Assembly (NCBI RefSeq): GCF_038050375.1
Contig: NZ_CP150886.1
Coordinates: 3,885,318 to 3,949,317, forward strand
Direction of reading: 5' to 3'
DNA from: Okeanomitos corallinicola TIOX110
GTDB lineage: Bacteria; Cyanobacteriota; Cyanobacteriia; Cyanobacteriales; Nostocaceae
DNA length: 64,000 nucleotides
In this document: positions 16,771 through 26,196 of the stretch, piece after piece
How positions within the stretch are numbered: the first letter of the stretch is position 1
Layout of the letters: the number at the start of each line of letters is the position of its first letter
The notes under the pieces: model-generated
What the model saw: only the letters and a program-made list of their open reading frames with translations
Database searches by the model: none
What the model was told of the DNA's origin: nothing
Translations under genes and position numbers: made by a program

Positions 16771-18417
16771 TTATACCCTAGCTAATAAAGGTGCAGCAGC
16801 TAAAAGGGTTTTGGTATAAGGATGCTGGGGATTAGCAAAGATTTCCTTTGTATTTCCTAATTCGACAATTTTACCACCATTCATGACGGCGATGCGATCG
16901 CACAAAAACCGAGCCAACCATAAATCATGGGTAATAAATAAATAAGTTAATTCAAATTCCTCTTTTAATTGCAACATCAAATCTAAAACTTGAGTTTGTA
17001 CACTTGCATCTAACATACTCACTGGTTCATCACAGATTATCAATTTTGGTCTAGTAATTAAAGCCCTAGCAATAGCAACCCGTTGTTGTTGTCCTCCTGA
17101 TAAATCAGATGGATAACGTTGATAATAGGTTTCTGCTGGTGTTAATCCTACTTTTTCTAACATCCATAAAACCTCTTTTTTGGCTTTTTCCGCATTGGCT
17201 AAATTGTGAATTAATAAAGGATCTGCTATACTTTGTCCCACGGTCATAGCCGGATTTAAACAAGCATGGGGATCTTGAAAGATCATCTGGATTTGTCTAC
17301 GGGAAGAACGGATTTCTTTCCTGGGTAAATTGGTTAATTCTTGTCCTAAAAATTCTACTTTTCCCGCAGTTGGTTGAATTAGTTGTAAAATAGTTCGAGA
17401 AAGGGTACTTTTCCCACAGCCAGATTCTCCCACTAAACCTAATATTTCCCCTGGATATAATTCTAAATCAATACCATCTACAGCTTTAATTGTTTGTCCT
17501 TGACCTTTAAATATGCGTTCAATAAAATTCGGTTCTATAGTGTAATGTTGCTTGAGTTCAGTAACTTTTAAAATCGGATTTTCTTGACTTACTGTTCCCT
17601 GTTCCCTGTTCCCTGTTCCCTCTTCCTGTTGAATATGTAAAGCTGCTTTTAATAAAGATTGGGTATATTCATGTTGAGGATTTTTAAACACAGTTTCGGT
17701 GTTACCCATTTCTACCACTTTACCTTGATACATGACACCGATGCGATCGCAATATTCAGCAACCATTGCTAAATCATGGGAAATTAATAATAATCCCATA
17801 TTTTCTTCCGCACATAATCGCGTTAATTCCTGTAAAATTTGGGCAGAAACAGTAACATCTAAACTGGTTGTCGGTTCATCAGCAACAATTAATTTCGGAT
17901 TCAATAATAACGCTAATGCAATAGCAACCCGTTGACGCATTCCTCCACTAAATTCATGGGGATATTGACTCCAGCGACTAGCGGGAATATTCACCTTTTC
18001 TAAAGTTGCTAAAGCTTTTTCTTTCGCTTGTTGTTTAGATAATTCCGGTGAATGTGCTTGCAAAGTTTCTAAACAATGATTACCAATAGTCATTAATGGG
18101 TCTAATCGCGTCATTGGATCTTGAAAAATCAAAGCCACAACTTCACCCCGAAATTTTTGCATCTGTATGGGGTTTAAATCTAATACCGAATCTCCCCGAA
18201 AAATTACTTTACCTTCAATACAACTATAATTAGGCAATAACCGCATAATTGCCCTACCAATAGTAGATTTACCACAACCAGATTCACCCACCAAACCCAT
18301 TTTTTCTCCAGGTTCTAGTGTAAAAGATACATCATCAACAGCCCAAGTTTGTGCTTCGTTGTGACGTTGGGGATAAGCTACGCGCAGATTTTCAATACTA
18401 AATAAGGTTTCATTCAT
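16771..18417 (-). CDS. Double-domain ABC ATPase of the peptide/nickel (Dpp/Opp) type
   Basis: Two complete ABC ATPase modules are fused in 548 residues, corresponding to DppD and DppF. Module 1 has Walker A GESGCGKST (about 38-46), signature FSGGMRQRV and Walker B LIVADEP. Module 2 has GESGCGKST (about 330), signature LSGGQQQRV and LIICDEP. Both keep the C-terminal oligopeptide-transporter tail (HPYTKTLL). No permease or binding protein is adjacent, as often in cyanobacteria. The linker near residues 264-277 (GTGNREQGT) is encoded by four GGGAACA heptamers, an STRR that has entered the coding region without breaking the frame. Confidence 0.9.
   Translation of the reverse strand: MNETLFSIENLRVAYPQRHNEAQTWAVDDVSFTLEPGEKMGLVGESGCGKSTIGRAIMRLLPNYSCIEGKVIFRGDSVLDLNPIQMQKFRGEVVALIFQDPMTRLDPLMTIGNHCLETLQAHSPELSKQQAKEKALATLEKVNIPASRWSQYPHEFSGGMRQRVAIALALLLNPKLIVADEPTTSLDVTVSAQILQELTRLCAEENMGLLLISHDLAMVAEYCDRIGVMYQGKVVEMGNTETVFKNPQHEYTQSLLKAALHIQQEEGTGNREQGTVSQENPILKVTELKQHYTIEPNFIERIFKGQGQTIKAVDGIDLELYPGEILGLVGESGCGKSTLSRTILQLIQPTAGKVEFLGQELTNLPRKEIRSSRRQIQMIFQDPHACLNPAMTVGQSIADPLLIHNLANAEKAKKEVLWMLEKVGLTPAETYYQRYPSDLSGGQQQRVAIARALITRPKLIICDEPVSMLDASVQTQVLDLMLQLKEEFELTYLFITHDLWLARFLCDRIAVMNGGKIVELGNTKEIFANPQHPYTKTLLAAAPLLARV
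17593..17620. repeat. STRR heptamers inside the ABC ATPase gene
   Basis: Four exact TGTTCCC units (plus strand), read as GGGAACA on the coding strand, lie in the linker between the two ATPase modules. They encode a seven-residue cycle GTGNREQ. Confidence 0.9.
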
Positions 18418-18451
18418 AGTTAATTATCTGTTTTATTGAAAATATGATTAT

Positions 18452-19696
18452 TTAATCTCTTAAATTTTGTTCAGTTCCACAATGATAACAATAGAGTAAC
18501 TTTTTATAAGTTAACTCATGGCAATGGTGACATTCAATATATTGATAATAGCCGCAATGTGGACAATGGGCATGAAAAGTTTTAATAGTTTTTGCACAGT
18601 TAATACACTGTGATTTTTGTACTCTTTTTGCAGCTTGAGATTTGGGATTAAAAACAATAGTTTGAAAGAATTTAATCACTAAAAACCCAAACAAGGGAAT
18701 TAACAATATATAAACATAGCTAACTAAGAATAGTAAGCCACCTAATAAAGCACCAAGAGTATTAAATAAGAATTGGAATATCACCCCAAATTGTAAAAAT
18801 TCCAAGACTTTTAAAAGCAGAGGAATTAAAAATATCACCAGCAAATGCCAGCTAATTAAGGCTATGAGTCCATAACCCCTACTTTGACTACCTCGATGGA
18901 CTAATAAAGCAATAATAATCAGAGGTGTGAGAAATATAGCCTGTAGTCCAAATTGAATACTAGGATACCAAAATAAAGCATCTTTATATCCTTTTTCTAC
19001 TGTTGTAAATTGTGTCTGATCTTGCAGAAATGAAAGAAAAGTGACACTATCTTTTCTATTCACAATAGTGCTTTTTAAGTTAGCAACCTGTTGTTTTAGA
19101 TTGGAAATTTGCTGACTATTTTTATCTAATTCTTGTTTCGCTTTTTCGGCACTAACTTTATTAATTGAATTATTAGGAGACTGTCCGGCAATTTTTTCTA
19201 ATAGTGTAGAATCATATTGACGACGAATATTACTATTTGCTGATTCTAAGCTACTAATTTTACCTTGGATATTATTGATATTAGTATAATCTTTATTATT
19301 GGCATCACTAATAACATTATCTCTTAATTTACCATAATTTAAACATACTTCTGATACTTTACCCAAATTTTTAATTTCTTGTTGTTGATATTCTTGTCGA
19401 AATCTAGGACGATTATCATAGCCTAAAGAATTAACTATAATTTGATAATCTTTATCTTTGCTGCTACTGTTTCTATAAGTATCCCATTCTGAATAACAAG
19501 GATAGGCTTGATATGGACTAAGATGCCAGTTACTAATATCATTTAAACCGACAAAAACAGTAATTAGAATAAAAATGTCAACAAAAATTATCACCATTAA
19601 ACTGACTTTATTTAATGGTTCATTATTGACTTTTCTAGAGTTATTAAAAAACTGAACAAAGAGACGACGCATCCAATTAAACATATAATTAAACAT
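18452..19696 (-). CDS. Membrane protein with C-terminal double zinc ribbon
   Basis: The protein has 414 residues. One membrane helix lies near 30-52, then an extracytoplasmic or lumenal segment with a coiled coil (about 140-215, SLESANSNIRRQYDS and SQQISNLKQQVANLK), then three or four hydrophobic helices (about 250-355). The C-terminus has CxxC pairs CINC, CPHC, CHHC and CYHC, forming two zinc ribbons. I do not recognise a named family; cyanobacterial genomes hold similar uncharacterised proteins. It is 34 bp upstream of the ABC ATPase gene in the same direction and might be co-transcribed with it. Confidence 0.72.
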   Translation of the reverse strand: MFNYMFNWMRRLFVQFFNNSRKVNNEPLNKVSLMVIIFVDIFILITVFVGLNDISNWHLSPYQAYPCYSEWDTYRNSSSKDKDYQIIVNSLGYDNRPRFRQEYQQQEIKNLGKVSEVCLNYGKLRDNVISDANNKDYTNINNIQGKISSLESANSNIRRQYDSTLLEKIAGQSPNNSINKVSAEKAKQELDKNSQQISNLKQQVANLKSTIVNRKDSVTFLSFLQDQTQFTTVEKGYKDALFWYPSIQFGLQAIFLTPLIIIALLVHRGSQSRGYGLIALISWHLLVIFLIPLLLKVLEFLQFGVIFQFLFNTLGALLGGLLFLVSYVYILLIPLFGFLVIKFFQTIVFNPKSQAAKRVQKSQCINCAKTIKTFHAHCPHCGYYQYIECHHCHELTYKKLLYCYHCGTEQNLRD

Positions 19697-20803
19697 CTAA
19701 TTTATATATCTGATTATTTGTCATATAGTTATTAGGTGTGCTGATGTAACAGCATTCAAAGGTAAAACCTTCTGAATCTTGTGATTTGGACTATCTATCA
19801 ATATATATTTAGAGTATTAGCATTTTAAGTTTACTTTTATGCGTAATTTCATATTTCTTCACACTTTACCTAAATACTAACCCAAGTTGCGGGTAATAAA
19901 ATGCAGGACTGTAGGTAGAGATTCAACTGAGAAGAAAGTCATCAAAAATTGACTCCTGCGATGCAGAAACAACTGTCAGTAGTTTCAGTAAAAACCCAGC
20001 AATTCTCATTTTGAAAAAAATAACAGATTTTGACAGATAATTATCATCCAACCTTGGAGATAGACAGGTGTTAAGAAAATTGTCCATGAAAAATAGATTT
20101 CAACTAATAAATTTAGATAAAGTTCTAAACAAATTTTTAGTTTTTTTTAATAAATAACTTTTTCAAAACTCTATTTCTATTTAACCATTCATAGACTTCC
20201 TGAAAAGCCATAAAGACAGTAGCGGCTAGAACTGGATCTAACAAATTTCTTATTTGATTATCACACGGGATTTTCTCAATTCTTTGTCAGGCCATCCCTC
20301 TATTTTATTGAGTATTTATACTTATTTTTGACCAGGCTGTTTTTTTAGCTAGAGACAATGGCTAAAAATAGATATTTTGTACTATATTTTGAATTCCAAC
20401 ATCGGTGTTAATACTCTATTTTTTCAAAATGAGAATTGCTGGGGATTTTATTACTTTACTGACACAGTGCCTTCACAACGTGCTACCTAGCACTCAACTC
20501 TGGTACCGCACTACGTGCAAGCACTTTTCGCCATAACTAGCAACTTGGATTACTACATCCTGCTGCAAGCATGAGAATGTCAATTTAATGATGTTGACAC
20601 TAGCAACTTCGTATGTTATTTAGTGTAATAATAGTAAAAGAAAACATTTACCATAACACACACACTTATATAGCTTGTTTCTGTATAACCTTATAGGTAA
20701 AGGGCTGTTTTTATAGCATTAAAAGTTAAGTATTTTTAACAGTATCAGTAAATCAATAGTTATTATCTTCCTTGGTAACTATACTTTGATGCCAAGGGTT
20801 TAG
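19697..20803. other. Gene-poor kilobase of transposon debris
   Basis: No intact gene is visible. The stretch contains a 449-bp inverted-repeat element (19995-20443) nested inside a weaker inverted pair (CCAAGTTGC at 19882 and GCAACTTGG at 20540), then AT-rich sequence running into a truncated tnpB. Confidence 0.6.
19995..20443 (-). mobile_element. Degraded insertion element with 25-bp inverted ends
   Basis: CCCAGCAATTCTCATTTTGA plus five A at the left is matched by its inverted copy at the right (25 of 25 positions in the core). On the minus strand near 20147-20250 a short frame reads LLDPVLAATVFMAFQEVYEW followed by LNRNRVLKKLFIKKN and stop. This looks like the C-terminal end of a protein, probably the lost transposase. 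The family was not identified. Confidence 0.55.
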
Positions 20804-21178
20804 TATGTAGTGGAAGTTGTCTATGAAAAAGAGGAAACAGATTATGGTTTAGACCCTAATTCCATAGCAGCGATTGATTTAGGAATAGATAATCTAGCAA
20901 CTTTAACATCAAACCAGCCGGGATTTATACCAGTTCTGGTTTCCGGGCGGATTATCAAATCAATTAATCGTTATTACAATCAAAGAAAAGCCAATTTACA
21001 ATCTTTACTACCTGCACATCAAAAGACCTCTAAACGACTACAAAGTTTAACTAAAAAAAAGTAGTCCCGACAGCATTTAGTCTAGGGATAGAGGGCGTTG
21101 TAGTCCGAGAAAGTCGGGGTTATTCCCGGCAAACGAAAGGCATAAGATATTTGTCTATGTTTTTTGGAACTATTAGAA
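20804..21178 (+). pseudogene. Doubly deleted tnpB remnant (IS200/IS605 superfamily)
   Basis: The sequence is nearly identical to parts of the complete tnpB at 61997-63235. It starts at the codon for about residue 165 and runs to residue 249. It then jumps over about 406 bp, at a run of A residues shared by both breakpoints, to codon 385, and continues through the 3' end and right-end sequence. The deletion shifts the frame, so only a peptide of about 84 residues remains (20810-21064). The last 120 bp, matching 63147-63268, are well preserved. Confidence 0.88.
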
Positions 21179-21267
21179 CTTTTGGGAATTTAGAATTGAT
21201 AATTACCCCAAATCTACCATCAATTTAGTTACAAACTATACTTTTTAACCAGGTGAAAAACTAACAT

Positions 21268-24200
21268 ATGCTGCAACAATCCTTACTTGATTTACTAAAT
21301 AAATCCTGGCAAATTACAGACTTCAGTGATTTACCAACAGACCAAGGCGGAAGAATTACAATACCAGGGCGCAGTTTGCTAATCAGCAATATAACTGAAC
21401 CTACAAGTGAATTTATTGACACATTAACCGCAGCTATTCCCAGTATTAGCTCTAGTAGTAGTTCATTACCTTTTAACAGTCAAAACCCCATCACTGTCAC
21501 TCAACCTAGAATTGCCAATCTTAGTCCTAACCAAGACTCGAACAACAACGCCTCTACACAAAATTTACAAGCAGCAATTTGTACCTGCTCATTTTGCAGT
21601 TTACCCCCGATTACTCAAGATTATCAACCGCAAACATTACCATCACCACAGACAGCCGTTAATTTAGCTAACACATTTACCCTCAACAGCTTACCAGGTG
21701 CTAATCACACAATTTACTTAGATTTCAACGGACACACTACCTCTGGTACTTTCTGGAATAGTCAGTTTAATAATAATGCTAACATTGTCACCCCCGCCTA
21801 TGACTTTGATGGCAATACAGCTTCTTTTAGTACAGAGGAACTAGCAAGTATCCAATATATTTGGCAACGTGTAGCCGAAGACTTTATCCCCTTTAATGTC
21901 AACGTCACCACTCAAGCACCAACAGATATTAATGATCTGATTAATAATGGTGCTGGTGATACTCGCTGGGGCGTGCGTGTAGCTATTGGTGGCAGTAGTT
22001 ATGACTGGTTCGGCGCTGGTGCTGGTGGAGTTGCTTATGTGAAATCTTTCAATTGGGGTAATGATACTCCCACTTTTGTTTTTGAGGACCAACTAGCTAA
22101 TGGTAATGAAAAATTTACAGCTGAAGCTATTAGCCATGAAGTAGGTCATACTTTAGGACTATACCATGATGGTCGAACTAGCCCAGCAGAGGAATACTAT
22201 CAAGGACATGGTAGTGGAGAAACTGGTTGGGCAGGAATTATGGGAGCAGGATACTACCAGAACTTAACCCAGTGGAGTAAAGGTCAATATCTGGCAGCTA
22301 ATAATCTAGAAGATGACTTAAGCATTATTACCACCCAAAACGGTTTTGGCTACCGAGCAGATGATACTGGTAATACAATTGCCACTGCTCAAGCACTCAG
22401 CCAAAGTGGGACATCATTGAGTGGTAGTGGGATCATCGAGCGGAATACAGATGTAGATTTTTACCGTTTTTCTACTGGTGCGGGTTTTATTAGCCTAACT
22501 GTAAATCCCTTTGAACGTGGACCTAACCTAGACATTTTAGCAGAGCTATATAACGGGGCAGGGAATTTAATTGCATCTTCTAATTTTACAGAATCACTTT
22601 CTGCAAGTATCTCTACAACCGTTGCTGCGGGAACTTATTATCTGAAAATTGATGGTGTTGGTAAAGGAAATCCTTTAGGTACTGGGTATACAGATTATGG
22701 TAGTTTGGGTCAGTATTTTATTACTGGTTCGTTTGTTAATAACCCTCCTACTGTCACCACAACCAATAGCACCCTATCTTATCTGGAAAATGCCACTACA
22801 GCGATAGATTCAGGAATTATCATCAATGATATTGATTCCGTAAATCTTATAGGTGCAACAGTAAGATTTAGTTCTGGTTTTGTTTCCAGTCAAGATACCC
22901 TAAGTTTCGTCAATCAAAACGGCATTACAGGTAGTTTCAACAGCAGTACAGGAGTTTTAAATTTAACAGGAACATCTAGCGTAGCTAATTACCAAGCTGC
23001 TCTCCGTTCTATTACTTACACCAATAATAGCGACGCTCCCAGTACCATAACACGCACAATTGAATTTACTGTTAGTGATGGTATTGCTACCAGCAATTTA
23101 GCTACTCGTAACGTCAGTATTACTGCTGTTAACGACACTCCTACTAATCTTTTCCTCAGTAATAACAATGTCCCCGAAAATCAAGCTATTGGTACAACAG
23201 TAGGTAGCTTTAGCAGTGCAGATCCAGATGCTAACGAGTCCTTTACCTACAGTTTAGTCACAGGTACAGGTGATACGGATAATAGCTTTTTTAGCATTGT
23301 TGGAAATCAACTGCAAACTAACGCTGCTTTCGATTACGAAAGCAAAAATAGCTATAGTATCCGTGTGAGAACAGCAGATCAAGGTGGATTATTTTTTGAG
23401 AAAGTATTTACAGTCAATATTAATGATGTTAATGAGTTGAGTAACATTAATGTCATTGCGGCAAACGTAACCGAAGGTGACAGTGGTACAACTCCTTTAA
23501 CATTTACAGTCAGTCTAAATGCACCTAATACCCTACCAGTAACAGTTAACTATGCTACGTTTAACGGTAGCGCTTACTCTGGATATGACTACAACTCTGT
23601 TTCTGGTATTCTCACTTTTAATCCAGGGGAAACGAGTAAAAATGTAACTGTGAATGTGATTGGAGATGTGTTTAGTGAAGGTAACGAAACCTTTGGATTA
23701 TTATTAACTAACCCCACTAATGGCATTATCCAAACTTCCCAAGCAGTAGCGACAATTATTGATAACGATTCTTTACCTAGTCTGAGTATTAATGATATGA
23801 GTATAGCTGAAGGAAATAATGGTACTACTTTAGCTACCTTTAATGTTCAGTTATCTGCTGCTTCTGGTCAATCTGTCACGGTTAATTATGCTACTGCTGA
23901 TGGTACGGCCACTTTAGCTGATAATGATTACATTAGCACCAGCGGTACTTTAACTTTTGCTCCGGGAAATACTTTACTGACGGTGAGTGTGGCCATTGTC
24001 GGAGATACTCAGGTAGAAGGAAATGAAACTTTATTCCTGAACTTGAGTAATGTTAATGGAGCGACTCTAGGGGATAGTCAAGGTGTAGTTACCATTTTAG
24101 ATAATGATACGATTCCTGATTTATCCCTAACTGGAACATCTGGGAATGATACTCTGACCGGTGGAGATGGGAATGATAGTATTTTTGGGTTAGAGGGTAA

Positions 24201-24684
24201 TGATGTTCTGGATGGGAAAAGTGGCGATGATTTTATTAATGGTGGTTTAGGTAGAGATGTGATCACGGGTGGTTTAGGTGCTGATAACTTCGTTTATCAA
24301 AGTTTCAGTGAGTCCGTTTTTGGTACACAAGATCGTATCCGTGATTTTAATCCAGGATCTGGTGATCGCATTTTCCTAAATACTCCACCCGATGCTATCT
24401 TTAATGCAGGTGTTATCAGTGCAGCAAATTTAAGTGCAGCGGTGTTAGCTGCTTATAGTGACGCTGATCCAGTTACAGCAGGTTCACAAGCATTAGCGGC
24501 TAATCAAGCAGTATTCTTTAGTTTTGGTGCTACCCCAGCAACTAGGCGTACCTATGTATCTGTTAATGACGGTACTACTGCCTTTAGTTCCAGCAGTGAC
24601 TTATTTATAGAAGTAACAGGTTTGATAGGTACAATACCCAATGGATCTTTAATAGTGGATGACTACTTTTCAGCTATTGTCTAG
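21268..24684 (+). CDS. Secreted zinc metalloprotease with PPC, cadherin-like, Calx-beta and RTX repeats
   Basis: The 1138-residue protein contains a metzincin-like active site SHEVGHTLGLYHDG (His near residue 290), with a later Met in AGIMGAGYY. A PPC-type beta domain follows at about 380-490, a repeat domain at 495-620, a cadherin-like domain at 622-725 and two Calx-beta domains (about 727-834 and 836-948, both ending IIDND/ILDND). RTX calcium-binding nonapeptides of the GGDGNDSIFG type are at about 954-1011. No signal peptide is present. RTX repeats and a C-terminal hydrophobic region fit type I secretion. It probably acts at or outside the outer membrane. The next gene follows after 43 bp in the same direction. 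Confidence 0.9.
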   Translation: MLQQSLLDLLNKSWQITDFSDLPTDQGGRITIPGRSLLISNITEPTSEFIDTLTAAIPSISSSSSSLPFNSQNPITVTQPRIANLSPNQDSNNNASTQNLQAAICTCSFCSLPPITQDYQPQTLPSPQTAVNLANTFTLNSLPGANHTIYLDFNGHTTSGTFWNSQFNNNANIVTPAYDFDGNTASFSTEELASIQYIWQRVAEDFIPFNVNVTTQAPTDINDLINNGAGDTRWGVRVAIGGSSYDWFGAGAGGVAYVKSFNWGNDTPTFVFEDQLANGNEKFTAEAISHEVGHTLGLYHDGRTSPAEEYYQGHGSGETGWAGIMGAGYYQNLTQWSKGQYLAANNLEDDLSIITTQNGFGYRADDTGNTIATAQALSQSGTSLSGSGIIERNTDVDFYRFSTGAGFISLTVNPFERGPNLDILAELYNGAGNLIASSNFTESLSASISTTVAAGTYYLKIDGVGKGNPLGTGYTDYGSLGQYFITGSFVNNPPTVTTTNSTLSYLENATTAIDSGIIINDIDSVNLIGATVRFSSGFVSSQDTLSFVNQNGITGSFNSSTGVLNLTGTSSVANYQAALRSITYTNNSDAPSTITRTIEFTVSDGIATSNLATRNVSITAVNDTPTNLFLSNNNVPENQAIGTTVGSFSSADPDANESFTYSLVTGTGDTDNSFFSIVGNQLQTNAAFDYESKNSYSIRVRTADQGGLFFEKVFTVNINDVNELSNINVIAANVTEGDSGTTPLTFTVSLNAPNTLPVTVNYATFNGSAYSGYDYNSVSGILTFNPGETSKNVTVNVIGDVFSEGNETFGLLLTNPTNGIIQTSQAVATIIDNDSLPSLSINDMSIAEGNNGTTLATFNVQLSAASGQSVTVNYATADGTATLADNDYISTSGTLTFAPGNTLLTVSVAIVGDTQVEGNETLFLNLSNVNGATLGDSQGVVTILDNDTIPDLSLTGTSGNDTLTGGDGNDSIFGLEGNDVLDGKSGDDFINGGLGRDVITGGLGADNFVYQSFSESVFGTQDRIRDFNPGSGDRIFLNTPPDAIFNAGVISAANLSAAVLAAYSDADPVTAGSQALAANQAVFFSFGATPATRRTYVSVNDGTTAFSSSSDLFIEVTGLIGTIPNGSLIVDDYFSAIV

Positions 24685-24727
24685 TCAAAAAGGTTTCAAT
24701 ATTAATCATAATTGTGTGAGGTAAAAA

Positions 24728-25339
24728 ATGTTCAATGCACATCCTCTTGTTAACCGTTCTCTTGTACGTTGGAGTTTAGCAACCTCCGTTGCTTGTATTA
24801 CCTTTGCGAGTGTACCTAGTCCAACCCTGGCTTTAAGTGGTTTTACTGGTGATTTTGATCCTGGTAATTGGTCATTGAATAACAGTAACGCTGATGGTTT
24901 CGTTGACACAACTAATGCTGCTAGTGGTGCAATTAATTTATTTGGTGGTGACAATAGTAGCTTCAGTTCTGGAAACACAGACTGGACTACCACTGCTACC
25001 AATACATTTGCAGTCAGCTTTGATTGGAATTATTCATCACTGGATATTGATGGACAGGATACAGCAGGTTATCTACTCAATAGTGTATACAATGTATTAG
25101 CATCAGCAGATGGAGAATTTAGTACCTCTCCTGTGAGTTTTACAGTCAATCCCGGTGACACTTTCGGTTTTCGAGTATTTACTGTAGATAATTCTGGAGG
25201 ATCGGGAGTCTTGAGTGTGAGTAACTTTAATGCTGAACCAGTACCTTTTGAATTTTCTCCCATATTAGGTTTATCCATTTTCGGTTTAAATGGCTTATAT
25301 CGTGTTTGGCGCAAACAAAAATTAAATAATCTGAATTAA
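24728..25339 (+). CDS. Exported protein with PFE/PEP-CTERM-like sorting signal
   Basis: The 203-residue protein has an N-terminal signal peptide (to about residue 36, TLALSG) and a beta-rich middle. It ends with PVPFEFSP, a hydrophobic helix (ILGLSIFGLNGLY) and a basic tail (RVWRKQK). That tripartite end is the CTERM signal used by cyanobacterial exosortases (the PFE variant). GAGGT precedes the ATG by 6 bases. It lies 43 bp after the RTX metalloprotease gene, so both may be made together as extracellular proteins. The molecular role of the middle is unknown. Confidence 0.78.
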   Translation: MFNAHPLVNRSLVRWSLATSVACITFASVPSPTLALSGFTGDFDPGNWSLNNSNADGFVDTTNAASGAINLFGGDNSSFSSGNTDWTTTATNTFAVSFDWNYSSLDIDGQDTAGYLLNSVYNVLASADGEFSTSPVSFTVNPGDTFGFRVFTVDNSGGSGVLSVSNFNAEPVPFEFSPILGLSIFGLNGLYRVWRKQKLNNLN

Positions 25340-25354
25340 TAGGTATTCTGTCTA

Positions 25355-25687
25355 TTAATTGATCATAGCCTGACAAAATGATACCAAGGTGTTAAGACGT
25401 TCTTTAATGTTATTCACTCTTGTTTGTATGGTTTCAGGCTTTTTCGCTCCTTGCAGAAATGTAATATCTAATTCTAACAGACGCAGTTGCTTACTCATCT
25501 CAGTATGGTAAGACTGCTGACGTGAGTTTAAATCTGTTAAAGATGCAATTTCTTTAACAAAGTATTGCTTTAATTCAATCAGACTTTGACGTAAACCAGG
25601 AGCATCTAATAGATTTTCAGAGATATCATCACTCAATAACTCCAGTAATGTTACAAATTTTTGATATATTTCCAGATTTACAGACAT
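25355..25687 (-). CDS. patD: Probable heterocyst frequency control protein PatD
   Basis: The 110-residue, all-helical protein has a C-terminal half SYHTEMSKQLRLLELDITFL that agrees with what I remember of the PatD family, a small factor that influences heterocyst frequency in Anabaena. There is no membrane segment or signal peptide. The gene converges on the CTERM-protein gene with only 15 bp between stops, and 510 bp separate it from rel. The identification rests on remembered similarity and should be treated as probable. Confidence 0.58.
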   Translation of the reverse strand: MSVNLEIYQKFVTLLELLSDDISENLLDAPGLRQSLIELKQYFVKEIASLTDLNSRQQSYHTEMSKQLRLLELDITFLQGAKKPETIQTRVNNIKERLNTLVSFCQAMIN

Positions 25688-26196
25688 CTAAGTTTTAATA
25701 AAATTTACTAAAAATAGTATTGCAAAACTTTACGACTTTTCCAAACATTAGACATATTATGTCAAATCAGCTAAAATAGACAAACAAATTATAAGTTCTG
25801 TCCTTAAAAACCAACTGGCTGAACTTATCAGTACCCAGTTGAATCTTAACGCAGTCCGTGAAGTTAGAGCTTCTAAAACTAATTAAACTGGATGCTTTTT
25901 CCGTATAATTAGCCAATATGTGTTAATTTCAACTTAATTTCTTTCTAAAATTTGCTTTCTGAAGACTTTAATTTTAGTGCAAGCGTTGAACTATGTTTGA
26001 GGCTTAAATTATTAGTTATAGATTTTTAAACTTACATATTTGGAAACCAGTAATGGATATATATTTGTAAGTAATCAGGAAATCTCGACTGTACTACTTT
26101 TCACCCATCAGCGGGACAGCATCTTCTAATTATGACGGTGCTGTCATTTTCGTCTATATCTGAACTTAGTCACTAAAAACCTATCATATCTCTTGT
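25688..26196. other. Intergenic region between patD-like gene and rel, with two hairpins
   Basis: A 509-bp spacer between divergent genes has no credible reading frame. It contains a hairpin at 25812-25841 (CAACTGG...CCAGTTG, 7-bp stem) and a terminator-like hairpin at 26115-26150. A short non-coding transcript between them is conceivable. Confidence 0.5.
26115..26150 (+). terminator. Terminator-like hairpin upstream of rel
   Basis: GACAGCATC pairs with GGTGCTGTC (9 bp, one G-U) and ATTTT follows. It lies only 47 bp before the rel start codon, so it would end an upstream transcript or act as a leader attenuator. Confidence 0.4.
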
